From NCBI GenBank assembly GCA_003222035.1, contig QHUS01000067.1, positions 1 through 59,811 of the forward strand: a DNA stretch of 59,811 nt, in the 5' to 3' direction. The stretch's first letter is position 1, and each line of letters starts with the position of its first letter. Origin of the DNA: Gemmatimonadota bacterium (GTDB lineage: Bacteria > Gemmatimonadota > Gemmatimonadetes > Gemmatimonadales > GWC2-71-9). The position numbers and the translations under genes are program-made. Shown here piece by piece: positions 26,823-35,661 of this stretch. The notes beneath the pieces were generated by a model. That model made no database searches and had not been told where the DNA came from. It saw only the letters and a program-made list of their open reading frames with translations.

Positions 26823-28435
26823 TCAGCCAGACGCTGCGCGATGCGGCGGCCACCGCGGGCGCGTCGTCCTCTGACCAGCCGGCCGCCGTGGCGCGGTCCG
26901 TCACCGAGCTCGGCGACCGGCTGGACGCGGACCTGTGGTTGTATCGAGACGGCGTGCTCGCCGGCACGAGCGCGCCGGTGCTGGGGGAGCTCGGGCTGGT
27001 CAATTGGTTTCTCGCCCCGGACGCATTCGTTCGGCTGGTGTTGCACGACGAGCTCGAGCTCATCGACGACGGCCGTACCGCCGGCCGCACCATTCGCGTC
27101 GGGTATCTCGTGGTGCGCTCCGAGTCGCCTCAGGTCCAGGAGGTGCTCGCCGCTCCGCAGCTGCTCGACGACGAGCGCGTGCGGCAGCAGCAGGAGGATG
27201 TCGCGCTCTTGCTCATCTTCGCGATCCTGGCCGGTCTCGTGGCGGCGGTGTACCTCGCGGATGTCGCGGCGCGAGGGCTCGCTCGTCCCGTGGCCGCCTT
27301 GCGGGAGGCGGCGGGGGCGGTCGGGAGCGGCGCGCCGCTCCCTGCGTTTCCGCCGGGGGCGCCGCGTGAGTTCGCGCCTGTGATGTCGGCGTTCGAGCGG
27401 ATGGCGAGCGATGTGACCCGCAGCCGGACCGCGCTCGAGGACGCACGTCGGCGCACAGCGCAGGTTCTCGCGAACGTCGCGACCGGCGTCATCGCCGTGG
27501 ATGACGGGCTGCGCGTGACCATGGCGAATCCCCGCGCCGCCGAGCTCCTGGGAGTGCCGCTGGCACCCGGTGACCTGTTGCCGCAGGCGGCGCCGGCGGA
27601 GTGGCAGATGGTCTGGGACGCGGTGCGCGCGTTTCTCGACGGCGCGAGCGAGCGCATCGTGGAGCGCGAGTTCGTCGTGGGTGCGCGCCAGATCCGCGCC
27701 CAGCTCGCCTCCCTGGGACCGGCCCCGGAAGGCTGCGTCGTGGCCCTCGACGACGCGACCGCCCTCACGCGCGCCGCGCGGGTGCTCGCCTGGGGCGAGA
27801 TGGCGCGGCAAGTGGCCCATGAAATCAAGAATCCCCTCACGCCGATCCGCCTCGGCATTCAGCACCTGCAGCGAGCGCGCGAAAAGAAAACGGGGCGGGA
27901 CTTCGACGCGACGCTGGCCGAAACGGCGGAACGGATCCTGGCGGAGATCGATCGGCTCGACGCCATCGCCCGTGCGTTCTCGCGGTTCGCGTCACCCACG
28001 ACCGAAGCGCTCCCCCTCGAGCCCGTGGACGTCCATGCCGTGGCGGGCGAGGTCGTGCGCCTCTACGCCCTGGGGGGCGTCGAGGCACAGGCAGCCGTGG
28101 CATTGGCCGGCGCAGCAGGCACCCCTGTCTCCGCCCGGCGGGACGAGCTGAAAGAGGTGCTCGTCAACCTGCTGGAGAACGCGCGCAACGCCGGCGCCCG
28201 TCACGTGAACGTGCGCGTTTCGGCGAGCGGCCGCCGGCTCGACGTCGAGGACGACGGCCGCGGCATGTCCGCGGACGCCCTCGCGCACGTGTTCGATCCC
28301 GCGTTCTCCACCACCTCGAGCGGGTCCGGGCTGGGCCTCGCGATCGCCAAACGTCTGGTCGAGAGCTGGGGCGGGACGATCGCCCTGGCCAGCGCGGCAG
28401 GCCGCGGGACCACGGTTACCATCACCTTTTCGTGA
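26711..28435 (+). CDS. NtrY-like sensor histidine kinase (HAMP, PAS-like, HisKA, HATPase_c), or C-terminal part of a split gene
   Basis: The frame is open from 26567, but kinase-like sequence starts near FPPVLTALRTSYRVRL; the GTG at 26711 is a possible start (574 aa). TM1 at about residues 4-20, an extracytoplasmic domain, TM2 at about 160-182 followed by a HAMP linker, a PAS-like region, then H-box QVAHEIKNPLTPIRLG, N-box NLLENARNAG, G1 VEDDGRGM and G2 SGSGLGLAI. H-box and HAMP organisation resemble NtrY. It autophosphorylates on the H-box His; no partner regulator is adjacent. It may be a complete kinase or the downstream half of the preceding gene. Confidence 0.8.
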   Translation: MRLAAALGAFVVLPVLAFAVWSFARLGDEARRGGDLLISQTLRDAAATAGASSSDQPAAVARSVTELGDRLDADLWLYRDGVLAGTSAPVLGELGLVNWFLAPDAFVRLVLHDELELIDDGRTAGRTIRVGYLVVRSESPQVQEVLAAPQLLDDERVRQQQEDVALLLIFAILAGLVAAVYLADVAARGLARPVAALREAAGAVGSGAPLPAFPPGAPREFAPVMSAFERMASDVTRSRTALEDARRRTAQVLANVATGVIAVDDGLRVTMANPRAAELLGVPLAPGDLLPQAAPAEWQMVWDAVRAFLDGASERIVEREFVVGARQIRAQLASLGPAPEGCVVALDDATALTRAARVLAWGEMARQVAHEIKNPLTPIRLGIQHLQRAREKKTGRDFDATLAETAERILAEIDRLDAIARAFSRFASPTTEALPLEPVDVHAVAGEVVRLYALGGVEAQAAVALAGAAGTPVSARRDELKEVLVNLLENARNAGARHVNVRVSASGRRLDVEDDGRGMSADALAHVFDPAFSTTSSGSGLGLAIAKRLVESWGGTIALASAAGRGTTVTITFS

Positions 28436-28525
28436 CGCCGCTCACGCCCGCAGGGGGCCGAAACCGCGATCCTTACTGCCCTTGGGAGGGGGGCAAGGGG
28501 GGAAGACACCGTTTCGGGGAGCAGC

Positions 28526-29884
28526 GTGCGCGCATCGATCGTGGGGTTGGGGCTCACAGCACTCGTTCTCGGCTATGCCGCGCCGGTATCGGGCCAGTGG
28601 CTGGCCGTGGACGCGCGCCGCATCGGCATGGGCGGCCTCGCCGTCGGCCTGTCGGGTGGCGTCGTGCGGTTCAATCCCGCGTACCGCGCGGTCCGCCGCC
28701 ATGCAGCCCGGCCCGGTGAGCCCAGACTCACCGTCCCGATTCCCCTCGGGCTGGTGTCGTTCTTCGAGGAGCACCCGATCTCGCACATCACTCACGACCC
28801 GATGTTCAACCCCGACTCGGCGGCGTTCAATCCCGTCGAGGCGATCAACACACTCCTCCACCCGCCGTTCTTCCTGCAGGTCAAGACGCCGCCCACGCCG
28901 ACCAACGACTGGATCTTCACGATCGGCCGCGACCACCTCGTGGTGGACCTGGGCCAGTCGCGGGAGCTCATCCCCGTAGATCAGTTCGGTTTTGGTGGGT
29001 CCTCTCGGCCGATCGACCCGGGTGTGGACCTGAAGGGCGTGCGGCTGAGCGTGATGACCTGGTTCCATACTGAGGTGGGGTTCCAGCTCGGGGACCAGTT
29101 GCTGGGCTTTCTGCGAGACGCGGACTCCGCCCAACACAACACGGCCTACACGATCTCGGCCGACGCGTTCACGGAGGGCGGCTTCGCGCCCACGGTTTCC
29201 TACAGCGGTCGCATCGCCGGCGACACCGCCGCCGGGTTCTACGTCGGAGCCGCCTTGCACTACTACGTCGGCGCCGGGTACTGGCGCACCTCCGCCGACA
29301 GCGCCGGCTTCATGACGGGCGACACCATCTTCGCGGGACCGACCCCCGTGACGCCGGTGATGCACGCGGTAAGCAGCTACTCGAGGGTGGGGAACAGCGT
29401 GGGGCATGGGATCGGCGGCGATCTGGGGTTCGCATACGCGTCCGGCCCGGTCGAGGTGGGCTTCGGGATCAACGACATCGGCGCGACGATCACCTGGCCC
29501 GACACGCGACTCGACACGCTGCGCTACGATCAGGCCGGCGATTCAGTGTACAGCAAACCGGGACTGCGTCACACGTCGACCACCACGCGCCTTCCCGTCA
29601 CGTACATCGCCAACCTCGGCTATGCCCTCGGCAAAACGACACTCGGCGTGACCGTCCTGAATAGCGGCCGTGGCACGACCATCCAGGTCGGCGGTGAGCA
29701 GCGGTTCGGCATGCTCGCCGCGCGCGGGGGCGTCGTGCGCGACCAGCGCAAACGGATGCAGCTCGCCTGGGGCGGTGGCGTGCGGCTCGGGTCGTTCAGC
29801 CTGGACGCCGCGTTCGCAACCTACGGCACTTCCCTGTCGAACGAGCGCGGCATTACGATGGCGACGTCGGTCGCGATCTACTAG
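28526..29884 (+). CDS. outer membrane beta-barrel protein (PorV/FadL-like)
   Basis: 452 aa from the GTG at 28526, preceded by GGGGAGC. Signal peptide MRASIVGLGLTALVLGYAAPVSG. The mature start (AVDARRIGMGGLAVGLSGG...FNPA) has the glycine-rich NPA pattern of FadL/PorV-type barrels, followed by alternating beta-strands to a C-terminal strand ending in aromatic Tyr. Probable outer-membrane protein of unknown cargo. The lipoprotein gene starts 11 bases after its stop, so the two form an operon. Confidence 0.75.
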   Translation: MRASIVGLGLTALVLGYAAPVSGQWLAVDARRIGMGGLAVGLSGGVVRFNPAYRAVRRHAARPGEPRLTVPIPLGLVSFFEEHPISHITHDPMFNPDSAAFNPVEAINTLLHPPFFLQVKTPPTPTNDWIFTIGRDHLVVDLGQSRELIPVDQFGFGGSSRPIDPGVDLKGVRLSVMTWFHTEVGFQLGDQLLGFLRDADSAQHNTAYTISADAFTEGGFAPTVSYSGRIAGDTAAGFYVGAALHYYVGAGYWRTSADSAGFMTGDTIFAGPTPVTPVMHAVSSYSRVGNSVGHGIGGDLGFAYASGPVEVGFGINDIGATITWPDTRLDTLRYDQAGDSVYSKPGLRHTSTTTRLPVTYIANLGYALGKTTLGVTVLNSGRGTTIQVGGEQRFGMLAARGGVVRDQRKRMQLAWGGGVRLGSFSLDAAFATYGTSLSNERGITMATSVAIY

Positions 29885-29894
29885 GAGGCGCGAT

Positions 29895-30440
29895 TTGAGG
29901 AAGCTGGCAATGCTCGGGACGGTGTGGCTCAGCGCTCTGCTGTTGGGGTGCGGCGAGGGACGCGCCATTTTCAACGTCGACGTGCTGAGCTTCCTCACGC
30001 CGTCCGGCGACGGCCTCTTCTCCTACAATGTCGTCGGTGGCGTGCCCCAGGTCGACCTCGACTCGTCGGTGCAGCTCACGCTCCCTCCGGGGCTGGGGCG
30101 ATCGAGCACCGATTCCGTCCAGGTGACCGCGGCCGCGATTCTCCAGAACGTGACCGGGTCCGGCAACGTCACGTTCCAGGTCTATTTCGCGAAGACCCAG
30201 GCCGGCTTGTTCAGCGGGACTCCGTACATCAGCGCGTCGAGCGGCCCGGTGTCGGGTCCCGACACGGTGCCGCTCCTGTTGCCGACGAGCGTGTCATTGA
30301 GTGACAGCGTGTTCAACGCCACCGATGTGTGGGCGGGGGTCCGACTCCGTCTCAGCACCAACCTGGGGCCCAATGTGACCGGCGACCTGCGGCTGACGCA
30401 GCTCGCCCTTCGGGTGGTGCTGCAAGACAAAGTCTTCTGA
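29895..30440 (+). CDS. hypothetical lipoprotein
   Basis: 181 aa from a TTG at 29895, chosen because GGAGG at 29884-29888 lies six bases upstream; the ATG at 29910 is the alternative. LGTVWLSALLLGC is a lipoprotein signal with lipobox LLGC. The rest is beta-rich (SVQLTLPPGLG, SDSVFNATDVWAGVRLRL, LTQLALRVVLQD) with no recognised domain. Same operon as the outer-membrane barrel just upstream; it may be its lipoprotein partner. Confidence 0.7.
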   Translation: MRKLAMLGTVWLSALLLGCGEGRAIFNVDVLSFLTPSGDGLFSYNVVGGVPQVDLDSSVQLTLPPGLGRSSTDSVQVTAAAILQNVTGSGNVTFQVYFAKTQAGLFSGTPYISASSGPVSGPDTVPLLLPTSVSLSDSVFNATDVWAGVRLRLSTNLGPNVTGDLRLTQLALRVVLQDKVF

Positions 30441-30455
30441 CGGCCTTTCCTCTGC

Positions 30456-31046
30456 CTACTTGACGGAGTAGCCCTTTCCCTCGAGGCAGGTGCTCATCGC
30501 CTTCTTGAACGTGGCGATTTTTTGAGCCACCTGCTGCTCAGCCTGCGCCGCGCCGACTTGCTCCGCCTGCGCCGTAGCCTGCTTCTTGGCGCGCCGGCCC
30601 GCCACAGCGCCGGTCGCAGCGCCGATCGCCGCTCCGGTTCCCGCGTCGCCCGCGATACCGCCAATGATGGCGCCACCGGCCGCCCCGCGCGCCGCGCCCT
30701 TGACCGCTGCACCCGCGGCTGCCGAATCGACCTTCGCCTTGGTGGCCTTCGCGGCGGAATCGGTGTTGGCCGTCAGAGTCGCCGGGTCGATCTTGGTCTG
30801 GTCCTTGGCCCACCCCCAGCAATACTGCTCGTCGGCGAGCTGTTGGTCCTTCGTCTGCTCCTTGGCAGGGAAGACGTACAGTCCCAGCTGGCTTGCCGGC
30901 GACGACGCCGCGGAGCAGGTATATCCGGGCGGACACGCCCCAGGCGCGCCCGTGGGTTGGGCAGGCGGTGGGGTCGGCTCTTGTGCCCCCGCCGGCCGGA
31001 GTGCGGCGAGCAACAGCCCCGCCGTGGTGACGAAGACGATGCGCAT
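30456..31046 (-). CDS. glycine-zipper envelope protein
   Basis: 196 aa. Signal peptide MRIVFVTTAGLLLAALRPAGAQ, a Pro-rich linker, a conserved-looking YCWGWAKDQT segment (about residues 79-88), then a glycine zipper (GAAGGAIIGGIAGDAGTGAAIGAATGAVAG, residues about 121-150, given here in outline) followed by a KKQATAQAEQ helix. Glycine-zipper proteins of this kind associate with the outer membrane. The palindromic operator at 31107-31122 sits 60 bp upstream. Convergent with the preceding lipoprotein gene. Confidence 0.75.
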   Translation of the reverse strand: MRIVFVTTAGLLLAALRPAGAQEPTPPPAQPTGAPGACPPGYTCSAASSPASQLGLYVFPAKEQTKDQQLADEQYCWGWAKDQTKIDPATLTANTDSAAKATKAKVDSAAAGAAVKGAARGAAGGAIIGGIAGDAGTGAAIGAATGAVAGRRAKKQATAQAEQVGAAQAEQQVAQKIATFKKAMSTCLEGKGYSVK

Positions 31047-31106
31047 ACGGACCTCCTGACACAGGTTTCCAAGGGCAACGCTCGCGTGCGGGGACGGCGA
31101 GGGACA

Positions 31107-31122
31107 TTGCCCTTTGGGTCAA
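31107..31122. promoter_or_regulatory. operator a: TTGCCCTTTGGGTCAA
   Basis: Copy of the shared palindrome TTGN(A/C)CC-N3-GGNCAA, with 60 bp between it and the start codon of the glycine-zipper gene. Read on the minus strand: TTGACCCAAAGGGCAA. Confidence 0.7.
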
Positions 31123-31199
31123 TCAAGGGCGCACCCGTGCTCAAGTCGATGGCGCTGATGCGGAACGAGTCTGACTGGAGCGTGACCGAGGGCTCGCGT

Positions 31200-32060
31200 C
31201 TAGGGAACGAAGACCACGCCGAGCCGGACGTTCTGCAATGAGTACTTGATTCGCCCCGACCTCGAGCCCGACCCACTGCTCGTCGTCGGGGCGATATCCA
31301 CCTTGATGGCGCTCAGGCCGTATCCGCCCTCGAACGTCACGTGGGACCATGCGACATAGCGGACGGCCGCGCCACCCTCCCCCACCTGCGCGTCGAACCG
31401 GTCGATCGAGACCTTCACGTACCGGGCCTCGGCCTCCCACGACCACCGGTTCCCCGAAAGGAAGCGGCCGTACAATCCGACGGAGCCGATGGGCCCCGTG
31501 ACGTCGTCCGATTGGCTGAACTGCACCTGACCGCCACTGCCTAAGGCATCGAGCGCGGTCTTCAGGAACAAGGCACCGAAGCCCACGGACAGGCCCACCT
31601 GGCTTCGCGGCTTCGCGTGGAACGCAAACCGGTAGACGAAAGAGGCCTGGTCCGTATTCAATTTCGTACCGATATCGCCGCCGGCGTGGTAGGTCGAGTC
31701 CCCGAAGGTGATATCTCGATTGAGCACTCTCTCCGACGTGCGTCGGGCAAACTGGTATCCGACCTCGAACTCGTGCCGCGGCCAGGGGCGCCAGCGCATT
31801 GCGAAGCGAGGCTCGAGCTTGTCCGTCGCCAGGCCGAGATCGTCCTCGGCGTCGAGGTCGGTGCCGATCCCATTGGCGCCGTCGACCCGAATATTGGCGT
31901 TGAGGATGATGGTGGTGAGCGACGCGCCCACCTCCAGCCGGTGGTACAGGTTGGGCTGCGGGCTCTGGGCCGCGAGCGGAGCGGCCACGAGGAGCGTCGC
32001 AATGGCAATGCTGCTGCGCCTAGGCGATGTCGTTGAGCCTCCATCGTTTGCCGTGCGCAT
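31200..32060 (-). CDS. hypothetical outer membrane beta-barrel protein
   Basis: About 286 aa from the ATG at 32060; ten more codons are open upstream. The signal segment SIAIATLLVAAPLAAQ is followed by a beta-barrel-like sequence: RLEVGASLTTIILNANIRV, RHEFEVGYQFARRTSE, GPIGSVGLYGRFLSG and a last strand ending RLGVVFVP. It fits an eight-to-ten-strand barrel of unknown function. Operator b lies 63 bp upstream of the start. The downstream glycine-zipper gene has its own operator. Confidence 0.65.
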   Translation of the reverse strand: MRTANDGGSTTSPRRSSIAIATLLVAAPLAAQSPQPNLYHRLEVGASLTTIILNANIRVDGANGIGTDLDAEDDLGLATDKLEPRFAMRWRPWPRHEFEVGYQFARRTSERVLNRDITFGDSTYHAGGDIGTKLNTDQASFVYRFAFHAKPRSQVGLSVGFGALFLKTALDALGSGGQVQFSQSDDVTGPIGSVGLYGRFLSGNRWSWEAEARYVKVSIDRFDAQVGEGGAAVRYVAWSHVTFEGGYGLSAIKVDIAPTTSSGSGSRSGRIKYSLQNVRLGVVFVP

Positions 32061-32123
32061 CCGACGGACCCTATGCGACCAGCTAATCATGAAGCAACTT
32101 GCCGAGCCCTGAGACGGGGACCA

Positions 32124-32139
32124 TTGGACTTTGGGTCAA
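32124..32139. promoter_or_regulatory. operator b: TTGGACTTTGGGTCAA
   Basis: Palindrome copy 63 bp before the start of the beta-barrel gene at 31200-32060. On the minus strand: TTGACCCAAAGTCCAA, the closest neighbour of operator a. Confidence 0.65.
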
Positions 32140-32151
32140 TGGCCCACCGGC

Positions 32152-33687
32152 CTAGAACGAGCCTGCCCCGAACTCCAGGACGTAGGAGAGCGAGTTGATG
32201 TTGAAGGCGCCGCGATTCTTGATGCCGAGGCGCAGGCCCCAGTAATCGGTGAAATGGTGGAGCAGCTTCGCCGGGGTCTCATTGATGTTGACGCGGAACT
32301 TGATCCCCGTCTCGAACACAAAGTCCCAGTCCCCGACGATATTGCCCGATGCGTCGGTAGAGTGGAGGTTCTCAGCCCCGACCGACAGGTAGGAGTCAAG
32401 CCAGCGGGACGCGGAAGGCGTATAAAGCGCCGTCCAGCCGAAGTCGCGCAGGTTCTCGCCCCTCACGTACATCCGCTGGAGGATGTAGCCTCCGGTCATC
32501 GGATCGTTGAGATGTTTGACGATGAAGAACGGAAACGACCACACGAGCCCCCCCGCACCGTCGTTCCGGTAGGCGATCGACAGGGACTTGATCACCGCAC
32601 CTTCGTTGAGCGCCTTCCCCCATCCCTTCGCGTCGTTCAGGCCTGCCTCGGTCGGCCAGTTGGCGATCACCTTGTCTGCCATCAGGTGTGCCAGGCGGGG
32701 ATCGTTCGCGGCGATGGTCAGGGGCGGTAAGGGGCGCAGCTCGTACACCGCGTTTTTCACGCCGAGCGTGCGCCGGCGCAGGGTGGCCCGGAGGGGGCTG
32801 TCATCCGGGAGAGGGGGGAGCACGCGATACTGCGGCGGGCGTGTTTTCGTCATCCAGGATTCGTAGCCGCCCGAGAACAACAGGCCCGTGCGAATGATGT
32901 CGCGCGCGCCCCACGCATCGTTGATGCGCACGTTCACGTCGTAGCCCTTCGTGAACACGCCGTCGCCGTTCTTGTCGGTGGCGAGCGCGTGCTTGCCTTC
33001 CTCGACGAGGAGGTGCATGGGGAACTGGGTGTTCTCGTCGACGTTGATCACGTTCCAGAACCACACGAGCCCGTGGGCTTGTCCGGAGACCCGCGTCACC
33101 GCCATGACCCAGGTGGGATCCGGGCAGCGCGTGCCGCCCGGCAGCCATTTTTCGAACCCCTCCCAGGTGCTCCTGACGATCACGACCCTGAACTCGGCGG
33201 GCTCGATATCGTGCGGATGCGCGCCCAATCCCTCTTCGGTGGCGTAGTAGGCGAAGTACCTCACGAACACGACGGCGACGTTCCCTAGGTCGATGCTCGA
33301 GTGGGCGGGTCCGTCGGGAGTACGCCATACGGCCCGGCTCTTGGCCCCCGGCCTCACGAGCACGCGGTCGAGCTGGTAGTAGAGCACCGAGTGGTCGGGG
33401 ATCGGCTCCCCAGGGAACGGCTCCGGGACGCGAATGTCGGATCCGCTCGCGCCTTTGAGATTCGGTTCGTCGGGTGAGAACCAGAGAACCGGCGCCATGT
33501 AGGCCGCGAAGCGCGCGACCGGCAGGAGCGTGTCGCTGCCCCACCATACCGCGCCCGGCACCTTGCTGAAATCGCAGGGCTGCCCCTGGGCCCGGGCCAA
33601 GGCGGGGCAGGTGAGAAGCGTGAGGGCTACGCATCGACGCGCGATCGCCCTCCAGCGCGGGCCGGGCAGTCCGCGCGCGGATGTCAC
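32152..33687 (-). CDS. hypothetical exported protein, weakly Vps62-like
   Basis: 511 aa with signal peptide (CVALTLLTCPALARAQG). Its first half has PVLWFSPDEP and GAHPHDIEPAEF, segments reminiscent of the eukaryotic and bacterial Vps62/DUF946 family; I hold this only as a resemblance. The C-terminal part (WDFVFETGIKFRVNINE... LEFGAGSF) reads like outer-membrane beta-strands with a terminal Phe. It starts four bases after the stop of the DUF4136 lipoprotein gene, so the two are one operon. Function unknown. Confidence 0.65.
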   Translation of the reverse strand: MTSARGLPGPRWRAIARRCVALTLLTCPALARAQGQPCDFSKVPGAVWWGSDTLLPVARFAAYMAPVLWFSPDEPNLKGASGSDIRVPEPFPGEPIPDHSVLYYQLDRVLVRPGAKSRAVWRTPDGPAHSSIDLGNVAVVFVRYFAYYATEEGLGAHPHDIEPAEFRVVIVRSTWEGFEKWLPGGTRCPDPTWVMAVTRVSGQAHGLVWFWNVINVDENTQFPMHLLVEEGKHALATDKNGDGVFTKGYDVNVRINDAWGARDIIRTGLLFSGGYESWMTKTRPPQYRVLPPLPDDSPLRATLRRRTLGVKNAVYELRPLPPLTIAANDPRLAHLMADKVIANWPTEAGLNDAKGWGKALNEGAVIKSLSIAYRNDGAGGLVWSFPFFIVKHLNDPMTGGYILQRMYVRGENLRDFGWTALYTPSASRWLDSYLSVGAENLHSTDASGNIVGDWDFVFETGIKFRVNINETPAKLLHHFTDYWGLRLGIKNRGAFNINSLSYVLEFGAGSF

Positions 33688-33691
33688 GCGC

Positions 33692-34246
33692 TTATTTGAG
33701 CTCGGCCAGCAGCTGGTCGACCCCGCGCTGAATGTTCTCGGGCGTGACTTTTATGGTGTCTTCAATGCGCTTCTTGTAGACCCCTTCCCACGCCACCTTG
33801 CCCGTCGCGCGGTCGCGCACGACCACCATCAGGGCACCTTCGTTGTACTCGACTTCCTGCGTGGTGCTCGTCACGAACGTCGGGGCCCCATAATAGCCCC
33901 AGCGATAGCCGCCGTAGTAGCCGCCGGACGACGTCGACGTGGTCTGGAGTTGCGTCGTCCGTTTGATCCCGATGTGATACGTCACGATGACCTGCGCTTG
34001 GGAGGGATCATCGACCCGCTTCCAGCCTTCCCTCCTGAACGTGCTATCGATCGCTTGTACTACGCGCTGGTGGAGCACGGGATTCTGCGCCACGGGGTCC
34101 AATTCGTAGCGGCTCACGGTGTCACGCGCCCCCCACGCCCAAGTCGGCTGCTTGGGTAGGGGGACGGACCCCCGTTTCGTGATGATCTCAGGGCCGCCGC
34201 AGGCGACCGCGAGCAGGGCGGCCAGCGCGGTGAGTTGTCGGGTCAC
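33692..34246 (-). CDS. DUF4136 domain lipoprotein
   Basis: 184 aa from the GTG at 34246, chosen because GGAGG (complement of 34255-34259) lies eight bases upstream; an ATG at 34261 is in frame but overlaps that site. Signal TALAALLAVACGG with lipobox AVAC. The DUF4136 fold is visible: a TWAWG motif, a VVQAIDSTFRREGWKRV helix, QAQVIVTYHIG strand and a C-terminal IQRGVDQLLAEL helix. A Gly/Tyr-rich loop (SGGYYGGYRWGYYG) interrupts it. A second DUF4136 gene lies at 46767. Confidence 0.85.
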   Translation of the reverse strand: MTRQLTALAALLAVACGGPEIITKRGSVPLPKQPTWAWGARDTVSRYELDPVAQNPVLHQRVVQAIDSTFRREGWKRVDDPSQAQVIVTYHIGIKRTTQLQTTSTSSGGYYGGYRWGYYGAPTFVTSTTQEVEYNEGALMVVVRDRATGKVAWEGVYKKRIEDTIKVTPENIQRGVDQLLAELK

Positions 34247-34315
34247 GTGTGGATCCTCCATTGGGAGTCAGGTGGCACTTGGAAAAAGCTTCTCCGGAGG
34301 CGCGGCACCGGTCTA

Positions 34316-34331
34316 TGAGACTTTGGTGAAC
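34316..34331. promoter_or_regulatory. degenerate operator copy: TGAGACTTTGGTGAAC
   Basis: Only about 10 of 16 positions match the best copies, but the core (CTTTGGTG) is intact and the 69-bp spacing to the DUF4136 start at 34246 falls in the range of the other sites. Uncertain. Confidence 0.3.
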
Positions 34332-34493
34332 CCGGCGGTGAGGGGCGCGGGGGTGAAGAGCGGAAAACCTCCCATGAGCCTGCCGTCCCCTACGTCCCCT
34401 ACGAACTCACGCCGTGCTCCACTGACGGCAGGCCCATGGAGAACAGCATCGAGCCTACCCACTTTCGATACGGTCCGTTGGGCGCCGAGAAAA

Positions 34494-34509
34494 TTGACCT
34501 TTGGTGCAA
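34494..34509. promoter_or_regulatory. operator c: TTGACCTTTGGTGCAA
   Basis: Identical, base for base, to operator d at 38344-38359. It lies 85 bp upstream of the DUF481-like barrel gene start at 34595. Confidence 0.75.
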
Positions 34510-34594
34510 CGCAGCCGGTCATCGTAGCCCTTTCGTCCTATAACCGGCCGGCATCGAAGCTTGCAAGGTTGCGCGCAGCCAACGGGTGTACCCC

Positions 34595-35644
34595 ATGACT
34601 GCTGCTGCCTCAATCCGGCCCCGGCGCGGGAGCGGGCTCCAGGCCCTCGCCGCCGCCTTGCTCTGGGCGGCCCCGCTGAATGCCCAAAAGGCAGACACCG
34701 TCATACTGCGAAACGGCGATCGCATCGTCGGCGAACTCAAAGCACTCGATCGCGGCGCCGTGTCCTATTCGACCGACGACATGGGCACGCTGGCGATCCA
34801 GTGGGACAAGATCGACCGGATCATCAGCGACCGTTACTTCGAGGTCGAGGTCGGATCCGGCGAGCGATACTACGGCGCGTTACAGCGGGGCATACAGGTC
34901 GGGCAGGTGGTGGTCGCCGTAGCCTCGTTCAGCGATACCCTCGACCAAGCGGCCATCGTACGGATCAACCCCATCGGCCGCAGCTTCCTGGCGCGCGTGG
35001 ATGGCTCCATAGCGCTAAGCCTGAGCTTCCAGCGGGCCAATCGGCTGCGCGCCTTCGGCGTCGAGGCCGACGCACGCCACCGCTCGACGAAATGGCTCAC
35101 GGAGGTGCGATCCAGTGTCTATTTCCAGGCGCAGGAGGGTGCCGAGGGAACGAGCCGCAATTCTGTCAGCCTTGGCGAGTCGCGGTTCCTGCCGCAACGG
35201 TGGTTGCTGGTCGGGACCGGGAGTGCGGAGCAGAACGAGGAGCTCGCCCTGGACCTGCGCGTCCTCGTCTCAGCTGGCGGAGGCCGGTTCCTGCGCCAGA
35301 GCAATCGGGCGTATCTGCTCGTCGGCAGCGGGTTGGCCTACGCGAACGAGCGTTATACCGGAAGCTCGCCAACCTCGAACCTGGAGGCCCTGGTGAGTGC
35401 CGCGGCCGAGTACTTCCGACTGGATAGTCCCAAGTCCAACCTGCGGGGGGCCCTGACGGTGTATCCCAGCATCACCGACTTTGGGCGGGTCCGCAGCGAC
35501 CTGGACGTGAGCCTCACCCACGAGGTCATCAAGGACTTCACGATCGGTCTGACGCTGTTCGACAAGTTCGACAGTCGCCCCCCCGCCGCGGGCGCGGCGA
35601 AGCACGACTACGGAGTGGCGTTCACCACGGGATGGACGTTCTGA
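34595..35644 (+). CDS. DUF481-like outer membrane protein
   Basis: About 349 aa from the ATG at 34595 (GTG at 34586 also possible). Signal peptide (LQALAAALLWAAPLNA), then a small all-beta domain starting KADTVILRNGDRIVGELK with GTLAIQWDKIDRI, the arrangement typical before DUF481 barrels, followed by a membrane-barrel region from about residue 120 to a terminal Phe (TTGWTF). The family is outer-membrane, role unsettled. Operator c precedes it. Confidence 0.78.
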   Translation: MTAAASIRPRRGSGLQALAAALLWAAPLNAQKADTVILRNGDRIVGELKALDRGAVSYSTDDMGTLAIQWDKIDRIISDRYFEVEVGSGERYYGALQRGIQVGQVVVAVASFSDTLDQAAIVRINPIGRSFLARVDGSIALSLSFQRANRLRAFGVEADARHRSTKWLTEVRSSVYFQAQEGAEGTSRNSVSLGESRFLPQRWLLVGTGSAEQNEELALDLRVLVSAGGGRFLRQSNRAYLLVGSGLAYANERYTGSSPTSNLEALVSAAAEYFRLDSPKSNLRGALTVYPSITDFGRVRSDLDVSLTHEVIKDFTIGLTLFDKFDSRPPAAGAAKHDYGVAFTTGWTF

Positions 35645-35661
35645 GGCTCGCGCGGGCGCGC

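Larger units (their letters stand above)
34262..34594. other. intergenic region between divergent units
   Basis: 333 bp between the divergent DUF4136 operon and the DUF481-like barrel gene. Holds operator c (34494-34509), a degenerate operator copy (34316-34331) and a TATAAC near 34540 that could be a -10 box for the plus-strand gene. No small gene is supported; the open frames here have no ribosome-binding site or protein character. Confidence 0.6.

Noticed and set aside
28465-28495. Short hairpin CCCTTG...CAAGGG before the outer-membrane barrel gene
   Set aside because: Six-base stem with a G-rich loop and no T-run; too weak to call a terminator.
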